A DNA stretch of 64,000 nt. Origin: Pseudomonas lundensis. Its GTDB lineage: Bacteria > Pseudomonadota > Gammaproteobacteria > Pseudomonadales > Pseudomonadaceae. Shown piece after piece: positions 1-9,755 of this stretch. Each line of letters opens with the position of its first letter. Position 1 is the stretch's first letter. Position numbers and translations under genes: made by a program. The notes under the pieces were generated by a model. It ran no database searches and had not been told where the DNA came from. It saw only the letters and a list, made by a program, of their open reading frames with translations. The stretch lies in assembly GCF_002269125.1 (NCBI RefSeq), contig NZ_NQKI01000014.1, positions 1 to 64,000 of the forward strand, read 5' to 3'.

Positions 1-212
1 TTGAATCTCAAGGAGTTTTCCGTTTCGACTGCGCCGGAAGTGGGGCGAATTATAGGCCGATGGAATTCTGAGTCAAGTGCTATGTTTGCTTTATTCACAA
101 GAAGTTCAAAAACTAATCCGCACCTTGATGCGCACTATATTGCACAACCTTGATTACTTGAGCATCATGCCTTTCATCACCAGACTGTCTATCACTCTTA
201 GGCCACCCTTAA

Positions 213-1100
213 ATGACCAAGCAGCCTCAAAGCCTTGCATCAGTTCTTTTCCCCGTTGGCTTACTTCTGATAGCCATGGCGTCTATTCAATCAGGCGCCT
301 CACTCGCCAAGAGCATGTTTCCGATCGTGGGCGCACAGGGTACAACGACCCTGCGTCTAATCTTTGCCAGTTTTATCATGCTGCTCATTTTGCGCCCATG
401 GAGGGCCAAACTCACAGCCAAGTCCTTAAAGACTGTGATTGTTTATGGGATAGCGTTAGGCGGAATGAATTTCCTCTTCTATATGTCACTGCGAACGGTT
501 CCTCTCGGTATTGCAGTGGCACTCGAGTTCACAGGCCCCTTGGCCGTCGCCATTTACGCGTCCCGCAGGGCGATCGACTTCGTCTGGATTGGACTTGCTA
601 TCACAGGCCTTCTACTGCTGATTCCTGTTGGCGAAAGCACTCACAGCATTGACTTGATTGGCGCCGGTTATGCCTTAGGTGCTGGCGTTTGCTGGGCACT
701 GTACATCTTGTTCGGTCAAAAAGCGGGAGCGGACAACGGCGTGCAGACTGCCGCACTCGGCGTGATGATTGCAGCGCTTTTCATTGCTCCGATTGGAATC
801 GTCCATGCAGGAGCAACTTTACTGACTCCAAGCCTGATCCCTATCGCTATCGGCGTGGCAATCCTGTCGACCGCATTACCCTATACCCTGGAAATGGTGG
901 CACTTACCCGCATGCCTACCCGTACGTTCGGCACACTGATGAGCATCGAACCCGCTTTTGGCGCGCTGTCAGGCCTGCTTTTTCTCAACGAAATACTGTC
1001 TTTCGCCCAATGGATGGCCATTCTGTGCATCATCATGGCCTCAGTCGGTGCAACGTTAACCATGCGCGGCCACACAAAACCTGTGACCAAAGCCGAATGA
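213..1100 (+). CDS. rhtA: Threonine/homoserine exporter RhtA (EamA family)
   Basis: A 295-residue inner-membrane protein of the drug/metabolite transporter superfamily with ten hydrophobic segments in two EamA halves. Segments such as SIQSGASLAKSMFP, LGGMNFLFYMSLRTVPLGIA, ALEFTGPLAVA and LPYTLEMVALTRMPTRTFGT are close to E. coli RhtA, which has the same length and exports threonine and homoserine by proton antiport. It is monocistronic, with the upstream 200 bases as its leader and a convergent gene pair further on. The substrate is inferred from family identity; other amino acids are possible. Confidence 0.9.
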   Translation: MTKQPQSLASVLFPVGLLLIAMASIQSGASLAKSMFPIVGAQGTTTLRLIFASFIMLLILRPWRAKLTAKSLKTVIVYGIALGGMNFLFYMSLRTVPLGIAVALEFTGPLAVAIYASRRAIDFVWIGLAITGLLLLIPVGESTHSIDLIGAGYALGAGVCWALYILFGQKAGADNGVQTAALGVMIAALFIAPIGIVHAGATLLTPSLIPIAIGVAILSTALPYTLEMVALTRMPTRTFGTLMSIEPAFGALSGLLFLNEILSFAQWMAILCIIMASVGATLTMRGHTKPVTKAE

Positions 1101-1265
1101 CAATCTAATCACTACAACCGCTGGTAATTGACCTTCATTTAAGCGATGTTTGATCACCGTGAGAGTCAATTGGGGCGGTTCTGGACAGGGAGATCTATAA
1201 ATAGCCACGGCAAAGGCAGTTCGGCACCCACATCCGCAACCCGACGCTAACGCTTAAGGACAGGA

Positions 1266-1547
1266 ATGAAACGCTTTTTGATAGGTTTGGCAGCATTGGC
1301 AATAGCAGGCTGTGCAGCAACCTCAGAAACCACTGTAAAACATGGCAAGCGAGGCATGCATATCAACTGCTCAGGTTTGTCGTCTTCATGGGACAAATGC
1401 TATGCCGAAGCAGCACGCTCCTGTGGCGAAAAAGGTTTCCGTACCATCGCAAAGTCAGGCGATTCTGCCGAAGAGCCCGGTGATTACCCCTTCGGCTTGA
1501 ATCCAGCGGGCTACACCAGCCGCAGCTTGATCATCATCTGTAAATAA
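1266..1547 (+). CDS. Small secreted lipoprotein of unknown function
   Basis: A 93-residue protein with a lipoprotein signal: positive start (MKR), hydrophobic stretch and lipobox IAGC with the lipidated Cys at residue 16. The mature part has four further Cys (NCSGLS, DKCYAEA, RSCGEKG and the penultimate residue of the C-terminal IICK), suggesting two disulfides in the periplasm. The start is supported by a purine-rich AAGGACAGGA just before ATG. I do not recognise a characterised family. Confidence 0.8.
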   Translation: MKRFLIGLAALAIAGCAATSETTVKHGKRGMHINCSGLSSSWDKCYAEAARSCGEKGFRTIAKSGDSAEEPGDYPFGLNPAGYTSRSLIIICK

Positions 1548-1564
1548 AACAGCCAGGCAATTCA

Positions 1565-1594
1565 GCCACGCAACTTTTTGATCGTTTGCGTGGC
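1565..1594. terminator. Hairpin between convergent genes, likely bidirectional terminator
   Basis: Perfect 9-bp stem GCCACGCAA / TTGCGTGGC with a 12-base loop, placed between the ends of the lipoprotein gene and the aminopeptidase gene. There is no long U-tract on either side, so strength is uncertain. Confidence 0.5.
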
Positions 1595-1602
1595 CACTCT
1601 CG

Positions 1603-3426
1603 TTATAAAACCGGTTTGGCCACAGCCTCAGTGCGCGCGTTCAGCCATTTCAGAGCATCGCCTGCAAGCAACGGCGACAAGCGCTCACGCACCTCTGCGT
1701 GATAAGCATTGAGCCAATTCAACTCCTCGCACGTCAACAAATCAGCGTGAAGGCAACGCGTGTCAATCGGGCACATCGTGAGCGTTTCAAACCTCAAGAA
1801 GGTACCAAACTCAGATACTCCCGCCTCCCTGTTCAAGACCAGGTTTTCAATCCGCACGCCCCAGCGGCCCGGCCTGTAAGTACCCGGCTCGATGGATGTA
1901 ATCATGCCCGGCAGCATGGCGGTATGTGGAGCAGCAGCTGCCTGATAGGCGATCACTTGCGGGCCTTCATGTACATTCAGAAAGTAACCAACCCCATGCC
2001 CAGTTCCGTGTCCGTAGTCGACGCCGTCCGCCCAAATGGGTGCGCGCGCGATCGAATCCAGTAAAGGCGACAAAATACCTTTCGGAAAATGGGCCCTGGA
2101 CAATGCGATCACGCCTTTAAGCACACGGGTACAGTCATGTTTTTGCTCATCACTGACATGGCCCACCGGAACCATCCGCGTGATATCGGTTGTGCCGCCT
2201 GAATACTGCCCTCCAGAATCAATCAGCAGCAGCCCGTCTCCCTCGATCACAGCATGTTCCTGCTGGGTCGCGTGATAGTGAGGCATTGCACCGTTTGCGT
2301 TAAAAGCTGCAATGGTATTGAAGCTCAACGAAACAAATCCCGGACGCCGAGCCCGCGCCGCCGTCAGTCGCTCATCAATGGTCAACTCGGTAATACGCTC
2401 GCGACCCCAAGCCGACTCCAGCCACGCAAAGAATTCGCACAGCGCTGCACCATCCTGCTCCATTGCCTGGCGGATATGCACTGCATCATCAGGACTCTTT
2501 TGGGCTTTAGCCAGCGTGGTCGGGTTTATCCCCTCAACCAGCGTAACGCCCTTGTGCACATTGGCAATCAACCCGCATGTGACCCGCGCGGGATCGAGCA
2601 ATAACCGCGTTGACTCAGGCAATGCAGCCAACGCCGCTGCAATGTCTCTATAGTCACGTAGCGTCACGCCTTCACGCTGCAACGTACTCCGGAGTTCTGG
2701 ACTCACCTTGTTCAGATCAACAAACAGGGAGGCTTGTCTTTGCTCAATCAATGCGAACGACAGGAAGACCGGATTAAAGGAAACGTCCGACCCTCGAAGG
2801 TTAAAAAGCCAGGCGATATCGTCGAGGGTCGCAATAAAGTGCGCATCGGCATGACGCTGTTGCAGCGTTTCACGCAATTGAGCCAGCTTTTGTACCCGAC
2901 CTACGCTCGCCCAAGGTGCAACATGTTCATACAACGGCTGAACAGGCAGTGAGGGACGATCCTCCCAAGCCAGATTTAACAGATCGATATCGGTACGCAA
3001 GTTCGCACCGCGCTCTTTCAGCCTGTTCTCCAGCGTGCGTGAAGGGGCCAAGGCAAGCACTGAGCCATCGACCGAGACGGTTTCCCCCTTGGGGGTTTGC
3101 TCGGCAAGCCACTCAAGCGGCCCCGGTTGACCGGGCATCAATTTAACCAACTCGATACCGCTGCCTGCGAGCTCTTTGGTTGCTTGCTCCCAATAGCGGC
3201 TATCGGCCCACAAACCTGCAAATGTCGGCGTCACGATCAATGTGCCGACTGACCCCTGAAAACCCGACAACCACTGCCGCCCTTGCCAATACGCAGGCAA
3301 GTACTCCGATAGATGAGGATCGGCGGAAGGCACCAGCAACGCGTGGACTCCATGCTCGCTCATGACTGACCGGACCCGTGCCAGACGCTGCACAACCGAT
3401 CCCTGATTCAACAACTGAGTACTCAT
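1603..3426 (-). CDS. Xaa-Pro aminopeptidase (M24B aminopeptidase P, long form)
   Basis: A 607-residue cytoplasmic metallopeptidase of the roughly 600-residue three-domain type also found in eukaryotes (XPNPEP1-like). Two N-terminal creatinase-like domains are followed by the pita-bread catalytic domain with LLIDSGGQYSGGTTDITR (two Asp ligands), HGTGHGVGYFLNVHEGP (His ligand) and SIEPGTYRPGRWGVRIEN (Glu ligands), so the dinuclear metal site is complete. It should remove N-terminal residues preceding proline. ATG start with GGAGAGAGG just upstream. It lies 56 bases downstream of the cysteine desulfurase stop in the same direction, so the two may be cotranscribed. Confidence 0.9.
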   Translation of the reverse strand: MSTQLLNQGSVVQRLARVRSVMSEHGVHALLVPSADPHLSEYLPAYWQGRQWLSGFQGSVGTLIVTPTFAGLWADSRYWEQATKELAGSGIELVKLMPGQPGPLEWLAEQTPKGETVSVDGSVLALAPSRTLENRLKERGANLRTDIDLLNLAWEDRPSLPVQPLYEHVAPWASVGRVQKLAQLRETLQQRHADAHFIATLDDIAWLFNLRGSDVSFNPVFLSFALIEQRQASLFVDLNKVSPELRSTLQREGVTLRDYRDIAAALAALPESTRLLLDPARVTCGLIANVHKGVTLVEGINPTTLAKAQKSPDDAVHIRQAMEQDGAALCEFFAWLESAWGRERITELTIDERLTAARARRPGFVSLSFNTIAAFNANGAMPHYHATQQEHAVIEGDGLLLIDSGGQYSGGTTDITRMVPVGHVSDEQKHDCTRVLKGVIALSRAHFPKGILSPLLDSIARAPIWADGVDYGHGTGHGVGYFLNVHEGPQVIAYQAAAAPHTAMLPGMITSIEPGTYRPGRWGVRIENLVLNREAGVSEFGTFLRFETLTMCPIDTRCLHADLLTCEELNWLNAYHAEVRERLSPLLAGDALKWLNARTEAVAKPVL

Positions 3427-3482
3427 CCTCTCTCCTGCAGGTCAATGGTCATTGTTATGAAGCCCCGATCATGTATCAGCCA

Positions 3483-4652
3483 CTAAGGTTGAGCAACTGC
3501 CCAAAACGGGGCGGCGACCTGAGTCGCAGCGTGGATAGCCCTGGCCAGAGCATCGACATCTTCATCTGACGTAAAGCGTCCGAAACTCAAGCGAATGGTG
3601 CGCGCGGCCTCATTGGCATCTAATCCCAAAGCGAGCAGTACATGGGACGGCGCATGACTGGCTGAATTGCACGCCGAGGTTGACGAATACGCCACGGCAG
3701 CCCCCAGCACAGTACTGTCAAAATTGCCTTCAACAAATGTGAGGCTCAGGGTGTGAGCAATACGATGAGTCTGACAACCGTTACACCTCAACCCTGCAAT
3801 ACCGGCCAATTGACTCAGTAAACGCTCGCGCAGCCGAGCGATATGAGCCAGCTCTTCACTGAACTGCTGGTCTGCCAGCGCAAACGCTTTCCCCATCCCG
3901 GCAATCTGATGAGTGGCCAACGTGCCTGAGCGCAGGCCAAATTCATGACCACCACCATGCATCTGCGCCTGTAGCCGGTCCTGCGCCCCGGGACCAACAT
4001 ACAAAGCGCCAATCCCTTTTGGCCCGTAAATCTTGTGCCCTGAAAAGGACATCAAATCCACTGGCCAGCGGCTGAGGTCAATCGCTAGCTTTCCTGCACC
4101 TTGTGCAGCATCCACATGAAACAGAGCCCCATGCTCCCGAACCTGTTGCCCGATGGACTGAATATCATTGACTGTTCCCAGCTCGTTGTTCACCAGCATC
4201 AAGGAAACCAGCAGGGTATCTTCGCGCAACGCATCCCGGACCTGCTGGGCACTGATCAGCCCGTTAGAGTCAGGCTTCAGCCAGGTCACATCAAAACCTG
4301 ACTGCTGCAAAAACAACGCTGTGTCCAATACTGCCTTGTGCTCGATTTGACTGGTAATTATGTGCCCACGCGTCAAGCCACTGCCCAATACCGCACCTTT
4401 GAGTGCCAAGTTGTTGGACTCTGTAGCCCCGGATGTCCAGACAATCTGTGATGCCTTGGCCCTGACCAGCCGGGCGACGTGTTCCCGCGCCTGCTCAACC
4501 ACAGCTCGCGCCTGGCGGCCATATACATGGGAACCTGAAGCTGGATTCCCGAAGTTGCCATCAAAACCGAGGCATTCAACCATTACCTGAATGACCCGAG
4601 GATCGGCGGGCGTAGTCGCTGCGTAATCGAAATAAAGAGGTCGCTTATCCAT
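3483..4652 (-). CDS. Cysteine desulfurase, IscS/NifS class
   Basis: PLP-dependent class V aminotransferase fold that takes sulfur from L-cysteine to form a persulfide. Visible are YFDYAATTP at the N-terminus, TSGATESNNLALKG, the PLP lysine in SFSGHKIYGPKGIGALY, and the active-site loop SSTSACNSASHAPS with the catalytic Cys. I start at the ATG before DKRPLYFDYA (389 residues), which matches the family; ATG codons exist at 4682 and 4661 and a TTG at 4715, none with a clear ribosome-binding site, so the start is uncertain. No IscU, IscA or IscR partner lies beside it, so it is an extra desulfurase and not the isc-operon copy. Confidence 0.85.
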   Translation of the reverse strand: MDKRPLYFDYAATTPADPRVIQVMVECLGFDGNFGNPASGSHVYGRQARAVVEQAREHVARLVRAKASQIVWTSGATESNNLALKGAVLGSGLTRGHIITSQIEHKAVLDTALFLQQSGFDVTWLKPDSNGLISAQQVRDALREDTLLVSLMLVNNELGTVNDIQSIGQQVREHGALFHVDAAQGAGKLAIDLSRWPVDLMSFSGHKIYGPKGIGALYVGPGAQDRLQAQMHGGGHEFGLRSGTLATHQIAGMGKAFALADQQFSEELAHIARLRERLLSQLAGIAGLRCNGCQTHRIAHTLSLTFVEGNFDSTVLGAAVAYSSTSACNSASHAPSHVLLALGLDANEAARTIRLSFGRFTSDEDVDALARAIHAATQVAAPFWAVAQP

Positions 4653-4983
4653 TGTGAACATCCACTGATCGAGTTCCGGCATCAGGCATTGCTTGATAAC
4701 AGAGGCTGAAGGCAAACAGGTTTGAGGGCCTTTACAAGTACCCGATCGAAGCCTGCGAAAAAAGAGACGCGTATTAGAAAAATCGTAGGAGGTTTCCCAA
4801 ATTCAAATTTTGCACGGCAATGACCTTTATAAAGCGCCAGAACCCGCATCTTGCGCAAGTCTTATATGCAATAAGGATATATAAATATGGAATTAGGTTA
4901 GTTTACGGAATATGTAAAGCCTCTTATAAAGCTGTTTCCGGCTTACCTTTTGTGGGCAAAGCCCCCGATAGAAGGCGTTGTCG

Positions 4984-6063
4984 ATGCAGCTTTTAACATT
5001 ACCTCCCACACCCTCTCTGGCCACCTCAATCCGGGCCACTGCGCAGGTGTTCGAAGATCCGTCCTCAAAAGCCTTGCTGGTCCATTTGCAACATATTGCC
5101 CCAAGCGATGCCAGTGTTCTGATCATGGGTGAAACCGGTACAGGCAAAGAGCTTGTTGCACGGCACATACATCAACTCAGCACGCGCCACCAGCAACCGT
5201 TTATAGCGGTGAACTGCGGTGCATTTTCAGAATCCCTGGTTGAGGCCGAGTTATTTGGTCATGAAAAGGGAGCCTTCACAGGCGCTCTCAGTGCAAAGGC
5301 CGGCTGGTTTGAGGAAGCCAATGGCGGAACTCTATTTCTGGACGAAATTGGCGATTTGCCTCTGCCCATACAGGTGAAGTTACTGCGGGTACTGCAAGAA
5401 CAAGAAGTGGTGCGCCTCGGCTCACGTAAGAGCACGCCCATCAACGTGCGCGTGCTCGCAGCCACCAACGTCAACCTGGAACACGCCATTGAAGCCGGGC
5501 ATTTTCGCGAAGACCTCTACTACCGCTTAAACGTCATCAGCCTCTGCCTGCGCCCCTTACGTGAGCGACCGGGCGACATCTTGCCGCTGGCACGCCACTT
5601 TCTGCACACGTATCGCCAACGCTTGGCCCACGGTCCGACCTCCCTAAGCGCGTGCGCAGAAAGCGCACTGACTGACCACCCATGGCCAGGCAATATCCGC
5701 GAATTGGAAAACGTTATGCATCACAGTCTGCTATTAAGCCGCCAGGCCACCATGACAGCGGACGACCTGCGCATGCCGCAACCACGCAGCAAGCGAAGAT
5801 CACCCGCCCCCGCCGCCCCGCCTGATTCTGCCAAAGAGTTGTTGCAACGGGCCTTGCGCAAGTTGTTTGAAGAGCATAACGAAGCGCTGCACGAAACCGT
5901 CGAAGACGCCCTGCTACGCGCAGCCTATGACTTCTGCCATCACAATCAGGTGCACACGGCAAAACTGCTGGGGCTCAGCCGCAATGTCACCCGTACCCGC
6001 TTGATCAAGCTTGGAGCATTGACCGTCAACACCCGTCGCCTTGAAACCGCGAGCACGTTTTAA
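4984..6063 (+). CDS. sfnR: Sigma-54-dependent activator without sensor domain (SfnR-like)
   Basis: AAA+ enhancer-binding protein of about 359 residues. It begins almost directly with the central domain: Walker A GETGTGKE, GAFTGA loop for sigma-54 contact, Walker B GGTLFLDEIGDLP, and the R-finger region (FREDLYYRLNV). The C-terminus carries a Fis-type helix-turn-helix (HTAKLLGLSRNVTRTRLIKLG). Absence of an N-terminal receiver, GAF or PAS domain is typical of SfnR, which drives dimethylsulfone use under sulfur limitation in pseudomonads; the symbol rests on architecture and general similarity. The ATG at 4984 has AAGGCG at proper spacing; a TTG two codons earlier is less likely. It is divergent from the cysteine desulfurase. 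Confidence 0.75.
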   Translation: MQLLTLPPTPSLATSIRATAQVFEDPSSKALLVHLQHIAPSDASVLIMGETGTGKELVARHIHQLSTRHQQPFIAVNCGAFSESLVEAELFGHEKGAFTGALSAKAGWFEEANGGTLFLDEIGDLPLPIQVKLLRVLQEQEVVRLGSRKSTPINVRVLAATNVNLEHAIEAGHFREDLYYRLNVISLCLRPLRERPGDILPLARHFLHTYRQRLAHGPTSLSACAESALTDHPWPGNIRELENVMHHSLLLSRQATMTADDLRMPQPRSKRRSPAPAAPPDSAKELLQRALRKLFEEHNEALHETVEDALLRAAYDFCHHNQVHTAKLLGLSRNVTRTRLIKLGALTVNTRRLETASTF

Positions 6064-6381
6064 GTCATCAGCAGCCGCAATGGGCAGCGGCTTCAAAAGA
6101 TGTCAGGTCGTGCCGTCCAGCAAGCACCGTTCAGCTTGCGGCTTACGCAGCCAAGGTTTTACGCGCAGACCCAATACTGGATTCCCTCCTGAACATGCAG
6201 AAACCCGACGAGGATCAGGCACACGGTCAATGCCTTAAACGCCACGGTTATTGAATGCCTGTTGCCTGAGCAGCACATAGCAAATCGTCGACATGCCTGT
6301 CGCCGCCCTGTCGGGTTATGGGTAAGATGTTGGCCTTCCCGCGCAACTGCGCTGTACGTCCCGCCGAATTAAGTCGATACC
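6064..6381. other. Intergenic stretch without a recognised gene
   Basis: About 318 bases between the sigma-54 activator and the TSUP permease. A short GCCGC/GCGGC hairpin lies just after the activator stop (near 6074-6092) without a U-tract. No ORF with a credible start and no recognised operator is seen; the permease promoter is presumably here. Confidence 0.5.
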
Positions 6382-7161
6382 ATGCCTTTTGAACTCAGCG
6401 TAGATTTGACCACCCTCGCCATTCTGGCAGCCGTGGCCTTTGTGGCCGGTTTCATCGATGCCATCGCCGGCGGTGGCGGCCTGCTCACCACGCCTGCATT
6501 GCTCACCGCAGGGTTGCCGCCGCATTTGGTCCTGGGCACCAATAAGCTCAGTTCGACCTTTGGTGCCGCCACGGCCAGTTTCACTTTTTACCGGCGCAAA
6601 CTGTTTCACCCACGCGAGTGGAAACTGGCGATTTTCGGCACATTGGTCGGCGCACTGATCGGCGCCATCGTCGCCCATTACATGCCTGCCGAGTGGCTCA
6701 ACAAAATGCTGCCAGTGATTGTCTTCGCTTGCGGCCTATACCTGCTGTTCGGCGGCACGCCCAAAACACCGATCGACAACGATGCACCAATCAAAAAGAA
6801 GTGGCAGTTGCCTCAGGGTTTCAGCCTAGGATTCTACGACGGTGTTGCGGGGCCCGGCACAGGGGCGTTCTGGACCGTCAGCAGCATGCTGCTTTATCCG
6901 ATTGATCTTGTGAAAGCCAGCGGGGTAGCCCGCAGCATGAATTTCGTCAGCAATATTGCAGCCCTGTCGGTGTTTATCTTTTCAGGGCACGTGGACTGGA
7001 TTATCGGCCTTAGCATGGGCCTTGCAGTGATGGTTGGCGCCTTCTTTGGCGCCCGCAGCGCGATCAGCGGCGGGGCCAAGTTCATTCGTCCGGTATTCAT
7101 CACCGTGGTACTGGGGCTGACTGTACGTCTAGCCTGGCAGCACTGGTTCGGCCAAGCCTGA
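6382..7161 (+). CDS. TSUP-family (TauE/SafE) membrane transporter
   Basis: A 259-residue polytopic inner-membrane protein with about eight hydrophobic segments and the two family repeats: [18 protein letters not shown] near the N-terminus and [17 protein letters not shown] in the middle. TSUP proteins export or import sulfite, sulfoacetate and related organosulfur anions; the substrate cannot be read from sequence. Its 3' end overlaps the convergent nudC by 33 bases. Lying after an SfnR-like sulfur regulator is suggestive but the gap is large. Confidence 0.85.
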   Translation: MPFELSVDLTTLAILAAVAFVAGFIDAIAGGGGLLTTPALLTAGLPPHLVLGTNKLSSTFGAATASFTFYRRKLFHPREWKLAIFGTLVGALIGAIVAHYMPAEWLNKMLPVIVFACGLYLLFGGTPKTPIDNDAPIKKKWQLPQGFSLGFYDGVAGPGTGAFWTVSSMLLYPIDLVKASGVARSMNFVSNIAALSVFIFSGHVDWIIGLSMGLAVMVGAFFGARSAISGGAKFIRPVFITVVLGLTVRLAWQHWFGQA

Positions 7162-7959
7162 ACGGCGCGCCACATACAGGTCGATGAGGTAGCGCGCGAT
7201 TGAGCGCGAGGCCGGCAACGGCGGCAGTTGATGCACGTTGAACCACTGCGCATCTTCTATCTCATCGGCCTGCGGGACGATCTCTCCGCCTGCATACTCC
7301 GCGTGAAAACCCAGCATCATGGAGTGCGGGAACGGCCAACACTGGCTGCCCACATACTGGATGTTTTTGACCTCAAGTTGCACTTCTTCACGCACCTCGC
7401 GAATCAGGCACTCCTCCGCCGACTCCCCCGGCTCGGCAAACCCCGCCAAGGTGCTGTAGACACCGGGGACAAAGCGCGGTGAGCGTGCCAACAACACCTC
7501 ATCACCCCGTGTAATCAGCACGATCATGCTCGGCGAAATGCGGGGATAACTGCGCAACTCACAGGGTGCGCAGTACATCGCGCGCTCCCCGGGCACTTGA
7601 GTCGTCGCCCGGCCGCAGCTCCCGCAGAACCGATGCTCGCGAGCCCACGTAGCAATCTGGGCCGCATAGCCCAATACCTTATAAAGCGTGTGATCGCCTT
7701 CCAGCATAAAGGCGCGCAACCCTTGCCAGCGACAGCCCTCCACCTCCACCGCACGTTCCAGCTCCAACACATACACCGGCTCGCCATCCAGATGACCGAT
7801 CCCGTGTTCGGCCATCACCGGCAGCGGTTGTGAGCCAAGCCACTCACGCGAAAACAGCGGTCCATTATCGTTAACCAGAAAGCCTTCCGGGCTGCGCGCC
7901 ACGGCAAGGCCGCCCGGAAGGTTGCTGTCCAGTACTGCAGTGGTCCAACGCGGTGTCAT
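7129..7959 (-). CDS. nudC: NAD(H) pyrophosphatase / RNA deNADding enzyme NudC
   Basis: A 276-residue Nudix hydrolase that cleaves NADH and removes NAD caps from RNA. It has a zinc ribbon (CGSCG at about residues 112-116 and CAPC about 20 residues later) and a complete Nudix box [20 protein letters not shown]. The NudC-specific motif SQPWPFPxS is present as SQCWPFPHS, with Cys replacing the first Pro. ATG start at 7959. The gene is convergent with, and overlaps, the TSUP gene. Confidence 0.9.
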   Translation of the reverse strand: MTPRWTTAVLDSNLPGGLAVARSPEGFLVNDNGPLFSREWLGSQPLPVMAEHGIGHLDGEPVYVLELERAVEVEGCRWQGLRAFMLEGDHTLYKVLGYAAQIATWAREHRFCGSCGRATTQVPGERAMYCAPCELRSYPRISPSMIVLITRGDEVLLARSPRFVPGVYSTLAGFAEPGESAEECLIREVREEVQLEVKNIQYVGSQCWPFPHSMMLGFHAEYAGGEIVPQADEIEDAQWFNVHQLPPLPASRSIARYLIDLYVARRSGLAEPVLPG

Positions 7960-8001
7960 ACAAGGTCCTTGTCAGGGTTAAACGCTGACGCCGCGCAGGC
8001 G

Positions 8002-8814
8002 TCAGTCGAGGAATTGCGGCGCTTTCTTGGACATGTGCGCCGTCATGGCTACCCGCAAATCAGTGGATTGGAGCATGGCTGCGTTCCAGGTGGCGACGTA
8101 TTCCAACCCGTCGTCCACCCGATGGTCACGCATGTAACCAATCATTTGCTTGGTCCCTCCGATCGCAATAGGCGACTTGCCAGCAATCTCACGCGCGATG
8201 CCCATCACCCCGGCAAGCAGCGCCTCGTGGTCGGGGTAAACACGATTAACAAGTCCGATGGCACGTGCTTCTTCGGCACTTACCATACGCCCGGTGTAGG
8301 CCATTTCGCGGAGCATGCCATCGCCGATGATGCGCGGCAAACGCTGGAGAGTACCCACGTCGGCGGCCATCCCCATGTCGATTTCCTTGATCGAAAACTG
8401 CGCGTCTTCGGCGGCATAGCGCATGTCGCACGCGGCAATCAGATCAATTGCACCGCCCAGGCAGTAACCTTGAACCGCCGCCAGTACAGGCTTGCGACAA
8501 CGATCCACGGCATTGAAGGAGTCTTGCATCTGCAAAATTTTGCGACGCAGCAGACGCGCATTGCGCCCGACGTCCTTGCCCATTTCGTTGGCAACCGAAG
8601 CCAGCAACATGAGATCGATACCCGCCGAGAAATGCTTGCCGGCACCACTGATGACCACAGCCCGAATAGCATCGGTTTCGTCGATCCAGCGGAAAATGTC
8701 GATGATTTCGGTCCAGAACGCGGCATTCATCGCGTTGACCTTGTCCGGTCGATTGATCCGCACGTGAGCGATATTACCGTCTAACTCAACCTCAAACGCC
8801 TGGTACTTGGACAT
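8002..8814 (-). CDS. Delta(3,5)-Delta(2,4)-dienoyl-CoA isomerase (crotonase superfamily)
   Basis: A 270-residue crotonase-fold enzyme. Oxyanion-hole segments are HFSAGIDL and CLGGAIDLIAACD. The region IKEIDMGMAADVGTLQRLP corresponds closely to that of mammalian ECH1, including the catalytic Glu and Asp pair that separates dienoyl-CoA isomerases from hydratases; the C-terminal YVATWNAAMLQSTDL also matches. It should shift double bonds during beta-oxidation of unsaturated fatty acids with odd-position double bonds. ATG at 8814 has AAAGGA 8 bases upstream; a GTG one codon earlier is less well spaced. It lies 42 bases upstream of nudC in the same direction. Confidence 0.88.
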   Translation of the reverse strand: MSKYQAFEVELDGNIAHVRINRPDKVNAMNAAFWTEIIDIFRWIDETDAIRAVVISGAGKHFSAGIDLMLLASVANEMGKDVGRNARLLRRKILQMQDSFNAVDRCRKPVLAAVQGYCLGGAIDLIAACDMRYAAEDAQFSIKEIDMGMAADVGTLQRLPRIIGDGMLREMAYTGRMVSAEEARAIGLVNRVYPDHEALLAGVMGIAREIAGKSPIAIGGTKQMIGYMRDHRVDDGLEYVATWNAAMLQSTDLRVAMTAHMSKKAPQFLD

Positions 8815-8933
8815 CACTTGAATCCTTTGTTAAGTGCCGTTGCCGGACAATAAGCCAAGGACTATAACAAGCCACAAACCTCGCTAGCAGGCCGCGATCC
8901 TGCCAAACGCCGGACAAAATGACATGCTCCACG

Positions 8934-9755
8934 TTACGTGTGTTGAAGAATGAACCGCTCTAGCGCCTGAGCCACACCGTCTTGCACGTTGGTGCCTGTG
9001 ACGTGGTCGGCCTGCAGCCGGATGGATTCATCCGCTTGCCCCATGGCAATGGAAAGCCCGGCCCTTTCAAACATAGCGGGGTCATTGCCCCCGTCACCGA
9101 TAGCCATGGTCCGCGACAACGGCACATTCAGCCGCTGCGCCAGTGCTTTCAGCGCTTCGCCCTTGTTCGCCTTGAGCGCAGTGATATCGAGATAGAACGC
9201 CTGAGAACGGCTGGCCAACGCCTTGCCTGTCAACTCGCGCTGCAGGCGATGCTCAAGATCAATCAGCAGTTGTACGTTGTGACTGGCAGCCACGATTTTG
9301 TCGACGCGGTGCACATGAGGTTCGAAGCTGTCGACCCACACATGCCCATAGCCGAGCGCGCTCTTCTCGTGCGCCACCATCGGCCCGTTTGGGTCGCGCA
9401 AATACCATTCATCATCGGCGAACACCCAAAGATCAACCGGGTGCGCTGCCAAAACCTTCAAACTATGGCGCACTGCTTCCACTGGTAAGTGGTGAGATTC
9501 CAGGTAGCGTCCATTAGCATCCACCAACACCGCGCCATTGAAAGCAGCCGTGGGCAATTTAATATCGAGTTGTGCGATCTGGTCGAGCATCGCACGAGGC
9601 GGGCGTCCCGAGGCCAGCGTGAAATACACCCCGGTTTTCTGCAACTGCCTGACCGCCTTGACGGTTGCCTCGCTGAGGGTATGGTCCGGGCGCAGCAACG
9701 TACCGTCCATGTCACACAGCACCAATTCAATTGAATCGTGTTTCACGTCACTCAT
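8934..9755 (-). CDS. HAD-superfamily (Cof-type) phosphatase
   Basis: A 273-residue HAD hydrolase. Motif I is LCDMDGTLL, motif II LASGRPP, motif III the conserved Lys in KANKGEALKAL, and motif IV AIGDGGNDPAMF, with a Cof-type C2 cap between. It probably hydrolyses a sugar phosphate or similar small molecule; the substrate is not predictable. The chosen ATG overlaps the zwf stop codon (ATGA), implying translational coupling as last gene of gnd-zwf-HAD. Position after zwf suggests a role near the pentose phosphate pathway, but that is inference. Confidence 0.85.
   Translation of the reverse strand: MSDVKHDSIELVLCDMDGTLLRPDHTLSEATVKAVRQLQKTGVYFTLASGRPPRAMLDQIAQLDIKLPTAAFNGAVLVDANGRYLESHHLPVEAVRHSLKVLAAHPVDLWVFADDEWYLRDPNGPMVAHEKSALGYGHVWVDSFEPHVHRVDKIVAASHNVQLLIDLEHRLQRELTGKALASRSQAFYLDITALKANKGEALKALAQRLNVPLSRTMAIGDGGNDPAMFERAGLSIAMGQADESIRLQADHVTGTNVQDGVAQALERFILQHT

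Noticed and set aside
1..212. A 5' regulatory RNA or upstream gene end at the left edge
   Set aside because: No terminator, tRNA or conserved coding end could be recognised in this short stretch.
77..652. A 191-codon open frame overlapping rhtA
   Set aside because: It is out of frame with rhtA, which is unmistakable, and its protein shows no coherent domain.
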